Positions 43,157 to 51,973 of a stretch of 64,000 nucleotides of DNA are shown here, piece by piece (the stretch's first letter is position 1; each line of letters opens with the position of its first letter). A program made the translations under genes and the position numbers. The notes under the pieces are model-generated. The model saw only the letters and a list, made by a program, of their open reading frames with translations. It did no database searches and was not told where the DNA came from. The stretch comes from G965202915 sp965202915 (lineage in GTDB: Bacteria; Pseudomonadota; Gammaproteobacteria; Eutrophobiales; Eutrophobiaceae), in the NCBI GenBank assembly GCA_965202915.1, contig OZ241847.1:248001-312000 (forward strand), written 5' to 3'.

Positions 43157-44266
43157 TCATGGCGTTAACCCATCGGGCGTGACAATCGTGCCGATATTCC
43201 GTGCCTTGTTGAACTCTCTGACGCGCTCGAGCACGTCCACACCTATCTGGCTGTAAAGATCGAGAAGATCAATCAGCACCCAGTTTTCGCGGATCAGGCC
43301 ATTTTCCATACGCCAGAAATCCAGGCTGCTTAAAAATACTTCTTTCCCCGCCGGGGCAATGCCCATCCAGCCGTCACCGGAAAGCGTGAGCCGCATATTC
43401 GGCCAGCCGGTCTCGCAGACATAATTGCCTTCGGCCACCCAGTGGGAGGTCAGATCATCCGAGACCGTCATCATTAATGACGATGATGCCCCGCCTTCGG
43501 CCTCCCAGTGGGGCCTCAGATGACCCGAGGCCTCGATTGTGCGATTAGGCATGGCTCTCAAAAACGGAATCTGATGCCAATTGCGAAACCCTGCAATACC
43601 CCTGCCCGTACCTATCCCCGCGGGCCCATACCAATTAAAACGCGGGTGCCAGTATTTTTCCAACTGCATCACTTTTGGATCAGGATTGGCCGGGTGCTTA
43701 CACATATCCGCTATCATCGCGACCACGTGCTGATGAGCTGCCTGACCGTCACCCGTTACAGTAAGCCCATCCCCGCTCATTGGTGCGGGCGTGCAAAGAT
43801 ACGCTCCAAGCTGGGGCGCCATAGGCCAGGCATGGGCCTGCATCATCAATTCGGGCAAGTCCCAAATGGCCTGTATTTCAACCATCCTGCCATTTTCCAT
43901 ATGGAAGAATTCATGATAACGCACGTGGGCCAAACGTCCGGTCGGCGGGATGTCGATAAAGGGCGCCAAAAAAGTGCCCATATAGTTGCCCATGGTACCC
44001 ACCCAAGCCTGTCCCTCAGGCGTTGTTCCCGCCAGCAGAATCATGTCTCTTCGTTCCAAATCGGGCATCGCCGCGTGCAGGGGCGCCAGGCAGCTTGCAA
44101 AATAGGCCTCAGGCCCGGCCAGGGTGCCGAAAGGATGGCAGATCTTCAGCGTCGCATCAGGCGCACACAGATTTGATAGCGCGGTACGCACCGTTGTATT
44201 TTCAAAGTCGGCCGTAGCCGCTCGGTAAGGTGCTATTTGCGCCTTTAATTCAGCAGATGTCGTCAT
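43157..44266 (-). CDS. Double NTF2/SnoaL-like domain protein (paralogue 1)
   Basis: 369 residues; GGAGACC precedes the ATG. Two NTF2-like halves: the first (about 20-150) with CHPFGTLAGPEAYFASCLAP and VRYHEFFHMENGRMVEIQAI, the second (about 190-350) with WHPRFNWYGPAGIGTGRGI, HWVAEGNYVCETGWPN and ENGLIRENWVLIDLLDLYSQ. SnoaL-type folds catalyse ring closures, isomerisations or hydrolysis in small cavities, but the activity cannot be read here. Paralogues lie at 51974-53071 and 54083-55093; the latter shares WYGPEGIGA and ENWVIIDL. Three such proteins in one island is the most unusual trait of the locus. Confidence 0.75.
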   Translation of the reverse strand: MTTSAELKAQIAPYRAATADFENTTVRTALSNLCAPDATLKICHPFGTLAGPEAYFASCLAPLHAAMPDLERRDMILLAGTTPEGQAWVGTMGNYMGTFLAPFIDIPPTGRLAHVRYHEFFHMENGRMVEIQAIWDLPELMMQAHAWPMAPQLGAYLCTPAPMSGDGLTVTGDGQAAHQHVVAMIADMCKHPANPDPKVMQLEKYWHPRFNWYGPAGIGTGRGIAGFRNWHQIPFLRAMPNRTIEASGHLRPHWEAEGGASSSLMMTVSDDLTSHWVAEGNYVCETGWPNMRLTLSGDGWMGIAPAGKEVFLSSLDFWRMENGLIRENWVLIDLLDLYSQIGVDVLERVREFNKARNIGTIVTPDGLTP

Positions 44267-44387
44267 TTATGGTCTCCAATTTGAAACAATAGCAGTCAAT
44301 CCGACCATCGGGAGTATTTGCGCCTTTATCGTAAGCGGCAAAGACCCTACCGTGATTGGATCAGGCCCGAGCCTGTTTAGTTAAGGG

Positions 44388-45137
44388 TCAGCTTAGTGGT
44401 CGACCGCCATCCACGGGAATAATACAGCCGGTGTTGAATCTCATCGTGGTCGACAAGGCAACGGCCACGTCGGCCACGTCGGATGCGTTGGCGATGCGCC
44501 CCAAAGGCGTCTTATCCACTTGCTCTTGCAAATAAGCAGGGTCTGCACGGCTGGCGTATTCACCTGTGACCCATCCCGGCGCAATGGCCACTACCCGAAT
44601 ATCGGGTGCCAGCGCACGACCCAATGACATTGTCATGGAGTTGAGCGCGGCTTTGGATGCGCAGTATGCGATGCTGCTGCCAACCGCAGTGGTCCCGGCA
44701 ATGGATGATACATTGATAACCAGGCCTGCCCCATTTGCGGCAAGCAATGACCGGAAAGCGCGGACACAAGCAAAAGAGCCTCGGAAGTTGGTGGCAAAAA
44801 TTCCGTCTATATCTTCATCTGCAAGCATATCAAGATCCTGGTGCGGCACCATTTTGGTGATCCCCGCATTGTTGACAAGAATATCCAGCCGGCCTATCTC
44901 TGAGGCAATTTCACCGGCCAATGCAGCCAGAGCGACGCTATCCAGAACAGGCGCACGTTTGGTCACGTGCCCTTCGCCCGGTAAAGATGCGCAAACGGAT
45001 TTTGCCTTTTCAGAACTACTGTTGTATCCGACAATGACTCTCGCCCCGGCGGTTGCGTAGGCGGAGGCAATCGCCGAGCCAATGCCTCCGGAGGCGCCCG
45101 TTATCAGCACAACTTTTCCAGGCAAGTCCTGCATCAT
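44388..45137 (-). CDS. Short-chain dehydrogenase/reductase (FabG-like)
   Basis: 249 residues. NAD(P) loop VLITGASGGIGSAIASAYAT, then NNAGITK, catalytic Ser/Tyr/Lys in NVSSIAGTTAVGSSIAYCAS with the Lys two residues on, and VAIAPGWVTGEY. The residue after the second strand (VGYNSS) leaves cofactor choice open. In this operon it most likely oxidises a hydroxyl of the pathway intermediate, next to the HisD-like dehydrogenase 41 bases upstream. It is not linked to any fatty-acid gene. Confidence 0.87.
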   Translation of the reverse strand: MMQDLPGKVVLITGASGGIGSAIASAYATAGARVIVGYNSSSEKAKSVCASLPGEGHVTKRAPVLDSVALAALAGEIASEIGRLDILVNNAGITKMVPHQDLDMLADEDIDGIFATNFRGSFACVRAFRSLLAANGAGLVINVSSIAGTTAVGSSIAYCASKAALNSMTMSLGRALAPDIRVVAIAPGWVTGEYASRADPAYLQEQVDKTPLGRIANASDVADVAVALSTTMRFNTGCIIPVDGGRPLS

Positions 45138-45177
45138 CTTTTTACGCTGTGAGATTCCTGCACCAATCGCGGGACCG

Positions 45178-46458
45178 CTATGCCTGCTTATATCTTTTTA
45201 CGCGCAGGTCGGCCTGGGCCTTGTGGCCGGCAAAACCTTCCAGGGCGCAAAGCCTTGAGCAGTATTCACCCATTTCAACCGTAGCCTCCGGCTTTACCCT
45301 TTGATAGGTGCAGGTTTTAATAAATTTGCCCACCCAGAGACCGCCGGTGTATCTGGCCGCCTTGTTTGTTGGCAATGTGTGGTTGGTACCAATTACTTTG
45401 TCGCCATAGGCAACATTGGTTTCCGGGCCAAGGAACAGCGCACCGAAGTTGGTCATATTCTCCAAAAAGTAGTCCGGGTTCCGGGTCATCACCTGTACGT
45501 GCTCAAATGCCAACTCATCCGCAACCCGAACCATCTCCTGATCGGAATCACAGACTATCACTTGTCCATAATCACGCCATGCCTGTCCCGCAATTTCAGC
45601 GGTTTCCAGGGTTTTCAACTGACGCTCCACCTCCATCATGGTGTCTTTGGCCAACTGTTCGCTGTTGGTTAACAAAACAGCCGGTGAATTGGGGCCGTGC
45701 TCGGCCTGGCCCAGCAAATCGGTGGCAGCCATTTCCGCGTCACAACCCACCTCGTCGGCAATAATCAGTGTTTCCGTGGGCCCCGCGAGCAGGTCGATGC
45801 CGACGCGGCCAAAAAGCTGGCGCTTGGCTTCGGCAACAAAGGCATTGCCGGGGCCGACAATCATATCCACCGGGTCCATAGTCTCGGTTCCCAGGGCCAT
45901 CGCCCCCACGGCCTGCACGCCACCCAAACAATATATTTCATCGGCGCCGGCCAGGGCCATGGTCGCAACAATCGCCGGCATCGGCTTGCCATTAAATGGC
46001 GGGGCGCAGGCAATCACACGTTTTACCCCCGCAACCCTGGCCGTGGCAACGGTCATATGTGCCGAGGCGACCAGCGGGTACTTACCACCCGGTATATAGC
46101 AGCCAACGCTGTTCACCGGAATATGCCTGTGACCCAACACCACGCCCGGGCGCGTTTCAACCTCAACGTTGTTCAGCGAATCGAGCTGAACGCGGGCAAA
46201 GTGTTTAACCTGCTCTTGAGCGAACTTAACGTCATTCAGCGTTGCTGCCGGCAAGTTGTCAATGCAGGTTTGAATTTCGTCTTCGGATAAACGAAAACTT
46301 GCCGGCGACCAGTTATCAAATTTCTCTGACAGCTCGCGCACGTGCGCGTCACCCTTATCGGTAATTCCCTTGAGAATATTTTCCACAACCTCGCAAACCC
46401 GGTTGCCTGTTGCAAGCGCCTGCTCTTCCGAGACGCCTTTTTTTAGTATTTTGGCCAT
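45178..46458 (-). CDS. HisD-family (HpsN-like) NAD-dependent alcohol dehydrogenase
   Basis: 426 residues; GGGAG precedes the ATG. HisD fold with VGCYIPGGKYPLVASAHMTV, VGPGNAFVAEAKRQLFG, GPTETLIIAD, zinc residues in LLGQAEHGPNS, the Glu-His catalytic pair in ELAFEHVQVM, and a late His in LEGFAGHKAQ. HisD enzymes oxidise a primary alcohol to an acid in two steps; the catabolic branch includes HpsN, which oxidises dihydroxypropanesulfonate. No other histidine genes are present, so a role in histidine synthesis is unlikely. It is the first catabolic gene after lacI and probably forms a carboxylate from the pathway's alcohol. Confidence 0.85.
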   Translation of the reverse strand: MAKILKKGVSEEQALATGNRVCEVVENILKGITDKGDAHVRELSEKFDNWSPASFRLSEDEIQTCIDNLPAATLNDVKFAQEQVKHFARVQLDSLNNVEVETRPGVVLGHRHIPVNSVGCYIPGGKYPLVASAHMTVATARVAGVKRVIACAPPFNGKPMPAIVATMALAGADEIYCLGGVQAVGAMALGTETMDPVDMIVGPGNAFVAEAKRQLFGRVGIDLLAGPTETLIIADEVGCDAEMAATDLLGQAEHGPNSPAVLLTNSEQLAKDTMMEVERQLKTLETAEIAGQAWRDYGQVIVCDSDQEMVRVADELAFEHVQVMTRNPDYFLENMTNFGALFLGPETNVAYGDKVIGTNHTLPTNKAARYTGGLWVGKFIKTCTYQRVKPEATVEMGEYCSRLCALEGFAGHKAQADLRVKRYKQA

Positions 46459-46653
46459 CTGTTATTTCTCCCAACCTGAAGTGATATTTGGCTGTGTTAA
46501 TCAACTCCCTTCAATCGAAATGACTTCTAATGAGATACGCACTGGTGCGAGTGTTGCGTTTAACAACTTTCTACGAAAAATCGGGCACTCATGCCTTGTA
46601 ACTTGGCCGGCCATAGCAGCTATTCTGATGTACATTTTTTATTAACTCTGAGG

Positions 46654-47697
46654 CTAACCCAAACGCGCTGATTCACCTTCTATAAAGACGCCGCTAAATG
46701 AACGTTTTTCAGGTGGCAGCTCAGGGTTCTCGACCCTTTCCGTCAGCATATTAACAACCGCCTCAACCATAATCTCAACCGGCTGATTGATCGTTGTCAG
46801 ACGATAACTTAACCAGGCCCCCGGCGAAGTACCATCAAAGCCGACCACTGATAATTGTTCCGGAACCTTCAAGCCATAATCCATTCTCGCCGCATCCATA
46901 CAACCGATTGCCATCACGTCATTGGCACAGATAACCGCATCAATCTTATCGCTCTTGGTTTCTGCAAAATGGTGGAAGGCATCCCGCCCGCTGTCATAAC
47001 TGAAATCACCTTCAACCAGGTGAATATTTTTGATCCCCAACTGTTTTAAACGAGTTAACGCACCCTGGGTACGCTGGTGACTGACAATCGAGTCAGAGGG
47101 GCCGCTGACGACGCCAAAGTTTCTATGACCCGCGGCGTACAACTTGTTTACCAGGATCCGCTCACCTTCCTCATGGTTACAGCAGATTGCGCTGACTGGC
47201 GTGTCCTGAAAATGGCGATTGTAGAAAACCAAAGGAATACCATGTTGTTCAAAGAAGGCAACCTGCTCAGAAGACAGGTTCGCGGCAGAGATAACCCCGT
47301 CAATTTGGTACTGCCAAACGTGCTCAAGTGTTTTTTTTGCCTCGCTTTCGGTTTCCACCGTGAACAACAGCACATGTATTTTGCGCTCTTCAAATCGGCG
47401 GCTAAGCTGCACCAACAGCTCAGGATACGCCAAATTGGCCGAGTTATTAATAATAACCGCCACCATGTTAGAGCGTTTGGTGATCAGGCTGCGGGCAATG
47501 GCATTGGGTTGATACCCCAGTTCTTTTGCGACCCTCATAACCTTTTCGCGCATTTTTTTGGAAATGCTGGCATTGGGCTTAAAACAACGAGAAACCGCCG
47601 ACTGAGACACGCCGGCGACATTGGCCACGTCGTAGGAAGTCACGCGCTTTCCCGACTCGATCATAGTTAATTTGGCAGACGTTTTACCGGAAGTCAT
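46654..47697 (-). CDS. LacI family transcriptional regulator
   Basis: 347 residues from the ATG at 47697, chosen for AAGGG just upstream; a TTG at 47715 is the open alternative. The helix-turn-helix is VTSYDVANVAGVSQSAVSRC followed by the hinge-helix region YQPNAIARSLITKRS. The periplasmic-binding-like effector domain follows, with VVSGPSDSIVSHQRTQGALT, FSYDSGRDAF, AVICANDVMAIGCMDAARM and VVGFDGTSPGAWL. It probably represses both divergent operons and is released by a pathway metabolite. Its own promoter overlaps one of the three shared operator sequences. Confidence 0.92.
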   Translation of the reverse strand: MTSGKTSAKLTMIESGKRVTSYDVANVAGVSQSAVSRCFKPNASISKKMREKVMRVAKELGYQPNAIARSLITKRSNMVAVIINNSANLAYPELLVQLSRRFEERKIHVLLFTVETESEAKKTLEHVWQYQIDGVISAANLSSEQVAFFEQHGIPLVFYNRHFQDTPVSAICCNHEEGERILVNKLYAAGHRNFGVVSGPSDSIVSHQRTQGALTRLKQLGIKNIHLVEGDFSYDSGRDAFHHFAETKSDKIDAVICANDVMAIGCMDAARMDYGLKVPEQLSVVGFDGTSPGAWLSYRLTTINQPVEIMVEAVVNMLTERVENPELPPEKRSFSGVFIEGESARLG

Positions 47698-47793
47698 ATT
47701 TCCCTTGTCGCTCAAGTAATTTGGTTACCAACAGATAAATTGTACCGCAAGATTGGCAAAATGCATTTATAAACACTCCATTTGGCAGCTACT

Positions 47794-47821
47794 ATTATAT
47801 AAAGATTAACTCCGAAGTCAA
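47794..47821 (-). promoter_or_regulatory. Sigma70 promoter reading into lacI
   Basis: Minus strand: TTGACT (47816-47821), a 16-base spacer and consensus TATAAT (47794-47799). The start would be near 47787, about 90 bases before the lacI ATG. The -35 lies inside the operator at 47805-47822, consistent with autoregulation. Confidence 0.6.
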
Positions 47822-47822
47822 T
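47805..47822. promoter_or_regulatory. Putative LacI-family operator, copy 1 (lacI side)
   Basis: ATTAACT-CCGA-AGTCAAT: seven-base arms with one mismatch around a centre containing CpG, as usual for LacI-type operators. It shares the exact 12-mer ACTCCGAAGTCA with the copies at 48139-48176 and 57662-57680. Confidence 0.6.
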
Positions 47823-48138
47823 TAGTATAATGGCCTCGCTTGATTTTCTGTTATTGCCAACAAAGCCTGAAACAAAAGCACACTCAAGCCATGGCGCTAA
47901 AAAATGCCCGGCAACATAAACGACTCAGACATAAAAGTTTGGGAATTTAGGAAAACAAATAAATCATTGATTTATATATTAATTAAACTATAAAAATGGC
48001 CGCGCATAGCTTCCATTCTGATGCAATGTGAGAAGAATTGAAGTTTCTTTATGGTCCTATTTGTATTCTTTTAGCGATGGGGTTAACCCCTATCTGCAAC
48101 TCTAAAAGAGAGTAATATTTGCATTTTTTGATTTCCCA
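47823..48138. other. Non-coding leader region between divergent operons
   Basis: No gene supported. It is AT-rich in the middle, with a possible plus-strand promoter TTGATT (47967-47972)-16 bases-TATAAA (47989-47994). This could be an additional start for the receptor operon outside the operators. Confidence 0.4.
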
Positions 48139-48176
48139 GGTATATTAAATTGACTCCGAAGTCAATTTAATATACC
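48139..48176. promoter_or_regulatory. Perfect inverted repeat with LacI-type operator core, copy 2 (receptor side)
   Basis: Seventeen-base arms GGTATATTAAATTGACT and its exact complement flank a CCGA centre. The core matches the other two operators. A TTGACT at 48150-48155 inside it can serve as a -35 with TATACC or TACCTT just downstream (48171-48178), so bound repressor would block the receptor operon promoter. Confidence 0.7.
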
Positions 48177-48316
48177 TTTAGTAACATGGGCCATGATTTT
48201 GGATTAGGTCAATGTGCCTTGCACTTTAGCCTGAATGAGTGGTTGTTACCTCTAAGCAGGTATATTCGGTCAGTGTTTACGCTGGGTTTTTTTAGTTATA
48301 GGAAAGGAGGATGCAT

Positions 48317-50773
48317 ATGAAAAATCGATTGAAATTATTACCAAATATAGTGGTTGCGGCGTCAATTGTCAGTTTGCCGGGAGTTGCATCTGCCGCTGAA
48401 CTTGAAGAAATTGTCGTCACTGCGAACAAGAGAGAGGAAAGCATTCAGGATGTATCGGTGTCGGTGACGGCGCTTAATGATGCAGCTATAGAGCGTGCGG
48501 GTATTGTTGATATACAGGGGTTGGAAGTTATAGTGCCCGGTTTGCGGATTGGTACTTCCGGGAGTGAAGTACGCCCAGCGTTGCGCGGGGCTAGAACTAA
48601 TGAGGTCGGTGTTGCGGGTACGGGTATTGCCGAGCAAGTGATCGGTATTTTTCAGGACGGGGTTTATAGCCCGACAACAACGGCAGGTTTGGGTCAATAT
48701 GTGGATATTGAACGCATAGAAGTCCTGCGTGGGCCTCAAGGCACACTGTATGGACGCAATACTTTTGCGGGCAGCATCAATATCATCAGCAAAACGCCTG
48801 ATTTTGATAGGGTCGGTGGTGTTGTTAAATACTTGCGTGGCAGATATAATCGCAATTCCTATGAAGGGGTGTTGAATCTGCCTTTGCATGATTCATTTGC
48901 CACCCGTTTTGCGTTCTCAGCTGATACACATGATGGTATTATTGAGAACCTTTATAATAGCAGTGCCTCGGATGATTTGCGTGATCGTGACCGCTATTAT
49001 CTGCGATCCACCAGCCAGTTGAATATGACTGACGATCTCACGGCCACTTTGCGTATTGACTATTCTGAGAAGGATCAAAATGCTGATGCGATTTGGGGGT
49101 ATCAACAAATTGCCGCTCGTCAAGTGGCTGCAACGGCGGCAGATGATTCAGCGACGGAAGGTTTTGATGGCAACTCAATTTCCCATCAAGGACATGTTTA
49201 TGCCGGCAACGTTGTGACTGCCGCGCCCGACGGGGGGGCCCGAGAGACTAGACCTGCAAGACAGGACTTAGGGCCTTATGCAGTTTATCGTGATGCACCG
49301 TCCATAGATGAACAGGAAACCCTTTCGACAACGTTCGCATTGGATTGGACGGGTTTAAATTTTGCCGATACCAAGTTCACGGTTAATTGGTCCCAACTGG
49401 AAGGGACACAAGTCTATGACGCTAGTTTCAGTGAGGCTCTGGGGTTTGATTTTGGCCGTAGAGATGATCAAGAAGCCTTGTCGCTGGAACTGCAATTCAC
49501 CTCCACGCATGAAGGCCCTTTATCCTGGGTGGGTGGTCTATACTACTTTGATCAGGAAACGGAATGGGAATGGTTGACTTATGCCCGTTTTGGCACGTTT
49601 CCAAATTTTGGTTATGATGTAGTAAGGTGCTGCCTCAACTCTGGGGACGGTGTGGCGAACCCGCACAAGGTTGAGTCAACGGCTGTTTACGGGCAGGCTA
49701 CTTATGCCGTGGCTGATCGGTTCCGTGTCATTGGTGGTTTACGCTATAACAATGATGAAAAAGAATTTACCCCTCATGGTCAGGGTGATGAAGTACCTCA
49801 ACCCCCTGACTGGAGTGATGATGCGGTATTGTGGAAAGCAGCATTGGAATGGGACGTGAGTGATAACAGCTTGGCCTATGCCAGTATTGCAACCGGGGTG
49901 CGCACTGGTGGTGCCAATGAGCCACGAGCAGCGGCAGCGGGTAGTCCTCTCCTATACGATAATGAAGAGGTGATCTCTTATGAGATTGGTTGGAAGAATA
50001 CGCTGCTCGACGGTACGATGACCTTGAATCTCTCCGCTTTTGCGAATACCTATGAAGACGTTAAGGCGCAACTTTTTGTGCGCGGGCCAGTGGGTGTTGA
50101 TGCTGCAGGTATGCCGGTAGATCTGGTATTTGAATACTATGAGAATGGCGGCGACGTGGATTCATACGGGGCCGAGTTGGAAATATTATGGGCGCCCACA
50201 GATGAGGCCTTGCTGAATTTCAACGTGGCTCTTCTGGACTCTGAGTTTGATGATAATTTTGCCGTGGGCAGTGCGCGATTAAGACCGTTATTGGGTCTGG
50301 GTAATATGGGGGGACGCCAGGACGTAACGATTCCTCTTGCTGAGCTTACCGATGCAAACGCTCAGTTCAGTTTTGCCGGCTGGACACCGGCTTTATCGCC
50401 TAAATATACTATCGGTTGGGGCGGTGCTTATGATATTCACATGGAGTTGGCCGGGTTGGGAACAACCGTGTTGACTCCTTCGTTACAGTTCCGTTGGGTG
50501 GACGATTACTATGCTTTTGATACTAATATTCCAGAGGTTAAGCAAGATGCGCACGTCATCGGGGATGCTCGTATTACCTGGATGCTGGAAGATGCCAATA
50601 TTCGGGTGGATGCCTTTGTCATGAACATGTTTGATGAAGAAGTTTTAACCCGTGCGGTGGTTCATAATCGCGCTATTATAGATGTTGGTGGTACAACAGG
50701 TGCCGTCAACTCTGTTCAGGCCAACTGGAACAATCCGAGGACCTGGGGTTTCAGCTTCAAGTATAGTTTCTGA
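48317..50773 (+). CDS. TonB-dependent outer-membrane receptor
   Basis: 818 residues from the ATG at 48317, because the strong AAAGGAGG at 48303-48310 is six bases from it but touches the ATG at 48311. Signal peptide ends near GVASAAE; the TonB box is EEIVVTANKREES. The plug domain (about 35-160) contains VSVTALNDAAIERAG and VLRGPQGTLYGRNTFAGSIN; the rest is a 22-strand barrel ending in Phe (WGFSFKYSF). It imports the island's substrate, or a complex of it, across the outer membrane using TonB energy. No SusD partner is present. First gene of the rightward operon. Confidence 0.93.
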   Translation: MKNRLKLLPNIVVAASIVSLPGVASAAELEEIVVTANKREESIQDVSVSVTALNDAAIERAGIVDIQGLEVIVPGLRIGTSGSEVRPALRGARTNEVGVAGTGIAEQVIGIFQDGVYSPTTTAGLGQYVDIERIEVLRGPQGTLYGRNTFAGSINIISKTPDFDRVGGVVKYLRGRYNRNSYEGVLNLPLHDSFATRFAFSADTHDGIIENLYNSSASDDLRDRDRYYLRSTSQLNMTDDLTATLRIDYSEKDQNADAIWGYQQIAARQVAATAADDSATEGFDGNSISHQGHVYAGNVVTAAPDGGARETRPARQDLGPYAVYRDAPSIDEQETLSTTFALDWTGLNFADTKFTVNWSQLEGTQVYDASFSEALGFDFGRRDDQEALSLELQFTSTHEGPLSWVGGLYYFDQETEWEWLTYARFGTFPNFGYDVVRCCLNSGDGVANPHKVESTAVYGQATYAVADRFRVIGGLRYNNDEKEFTPHGQGDEVPQPPDWSDDAVLWKAALEWDVSDNSLAYASIATGVRTGGANEPRAAAAGSPLLYDNEEVISYEIGWKNTLLDGTMTLNLSAFANTYEDVKAQLFVRGPVGVDAAGMPVDLVFEYYENGGDVDSYGAELEILWAPTDEALLNFNVALLDSEFDDNFAVGSARLRPLLGLGNMGGRQDVTIPLAELTDANAQFSFAGWTPALSPKYTIGWGGAYDIHMELAGLGTTVLTPSLQFRWVDDYYAFDTNIPEVKQDAHVIGDARITWMLEDANIRVDAFVMNMFDEEVLTRAVVHNRAIIDVGGTTGAVNSVQANWNNPRTWGFSFKYSF

Positions 50774-50855
50774 TATACGCCCGTTGGATAAAAGCGGTGG
50801 GTTCACCCCGAACCCACCGCTTAACACTTTATTGCAGAAATACGAGACGCGATAT

Positions 50856-51893
50856 ATGAACGTATCCAAGGCTCAGCCCGGGACAGCCATCGCACAAAGA
50901 GTGATTCGATTTGATGAATTTGTCCCATGCACCACGGCTTTTATCGATGCCCGCACGCCCGGCAGTGACAAGAAAGAAAACTTTTGCCTGATTGGCGGCG
51001 GCGTCACCGAGAATCCGGGACAAATCGTTCATATCAATATCCCCCACGGGTTTGATATTGGGGCTGCGCGTCAGCCGCACGGCTGTAAGAACTCTCACCA
51101 CAGCCATGACACCGAAGAAGTATTCATGATTTTCTCAGGGGATTGGAAATTCACCTGGGGACAACAGGGAGAAGACGGCGAAACGGTTTTGTCCGAGGGC
51201 GACACCATTTCCATTCCAACGCAGGTTTTTAGAGGGTTTGAAAACGTCGGCGCGGATGAGGGCTTTATGTTTTCCGTATTGGGCCTCAATAAAAACGGCA
51301 CCGCCGGACGCGTTGTTTGGGCCCCTTACGTATTCCAACAGGCCAAATCTCACGGGCTCATACTGCTGGAAGACGGCCGCCTCATTGACACCTTTGCCGG
51401 CGAAACAGTGCCTGATGACGTCAACGAGTACAGGCCCATATCCCGTGAACAGGCCGCGACCCATTTTCGTAAATTAACCCTGGAAGACATGGCCAACTGT
51501 GTCGCCCGCAAACAAGATATCGGCTCGTTTTCCATCGGTGGTCTGAGTCAATTACCCAGGGTCACCGAGAGGGCGATTATTGGCTGCGACAATCCCTCAG
51601 AGCATATTGGGCCGGGGAAAATTTCCTGGGAGCATGGTTTTCAAGTCAGGCATTTAAGCATTGAACCCGGGGCCCAAATTCCGGCGCATGTACGCCGGGA
51701 AGAGGAGGTGGTTATCGTTCAGAACGGGGAGGTCACCGTCGAAGTAGCCGATCAACGCGTTGATCTGGCCGCGGGGGACGTCTTTACCGCCCCGATTGAC
51801 GCTCCGCGTTGTTACCGCAACCAATCTGATCAACCACTGCACGCGTTTGTCGTGCGCCGCGGCAATCATCCGGCCGTGGCACACCTGCTCTAA
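50856..51893 (+). CDS. Bicupin-domain protein
   Basis: 345 residues from the ATG at 50856. Cupin 1 (about 40-150) has the metal motif NSHHSHDTEEVFMIFSGDW and GDTISIPTQVFRGFENVG. Cupin 2 (about 240-340) has HVRREEEVVIVQNGEVTVE and GDVFTAPIDAPRCYRN. Both cupins keep likely His/Glu metal ligands. Bicupins include dioxygenases, isomerases and decarboxylases; the reaction is not predictable. It follows the receptor gene by 82 bases and starts the enzyme part of the rightward operon. Confidence 0.78.
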   Translation: MNVSKAQPGTAIAQRVIRFDEFVPCTTAFIDARTPGSDKKENFCLIGGGVTENPGQIVHINIPHGFDIGAARQPHGCKNSHHSHDTEEVFMIFSGDWKFTWGQQGEDGETVLSEGDTISIPTQVFRGFENVGADEGFMFSVLGLNKNGTAGRVVWAPYVFQQAKSHGLILLEDGRLIDTFAGETVPDDVNEYRPISREQAATHFRKLTLEDMANCVARKQDIGSFSIGGLSQLPRVTERAIIGCDNPSEHIGPGKISWEHGFQVRHLSIEPGAQIPAHVRREEEVVIVQNGEVTVEVADQRVDLAAGDVFTAPIDAPRCYRNQSDQPLHAFVVRRGNHPAVAHLL

Positions 51894-51973
51894 GAGGAGC
51901 GATTTTTACAATCGCTCTGTTTCATTGAGTCTTAACCCGCTTTTTTGACCGCCGTGTACTGTGTCGTGCCCTT

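Noticed and set aside
45178..46458. hisD of histidine biosynthesis
   Set aside because: No histidine genes nearby and a clear catabolic LacI context.
46521..46545. A fourth LacI operator before the HisD-like gene (AAATGACTTC followed by TAATGAG)
   Set aside because: Only the left arm matches and the CpG centre is missing.
50682..50855. Upstream extension of the bicupin gene into the receptor gene
   Set aside because: The extension is a shifted frame of the receptor C-terminus; the cupin sequence begins after the ATG at 50856.
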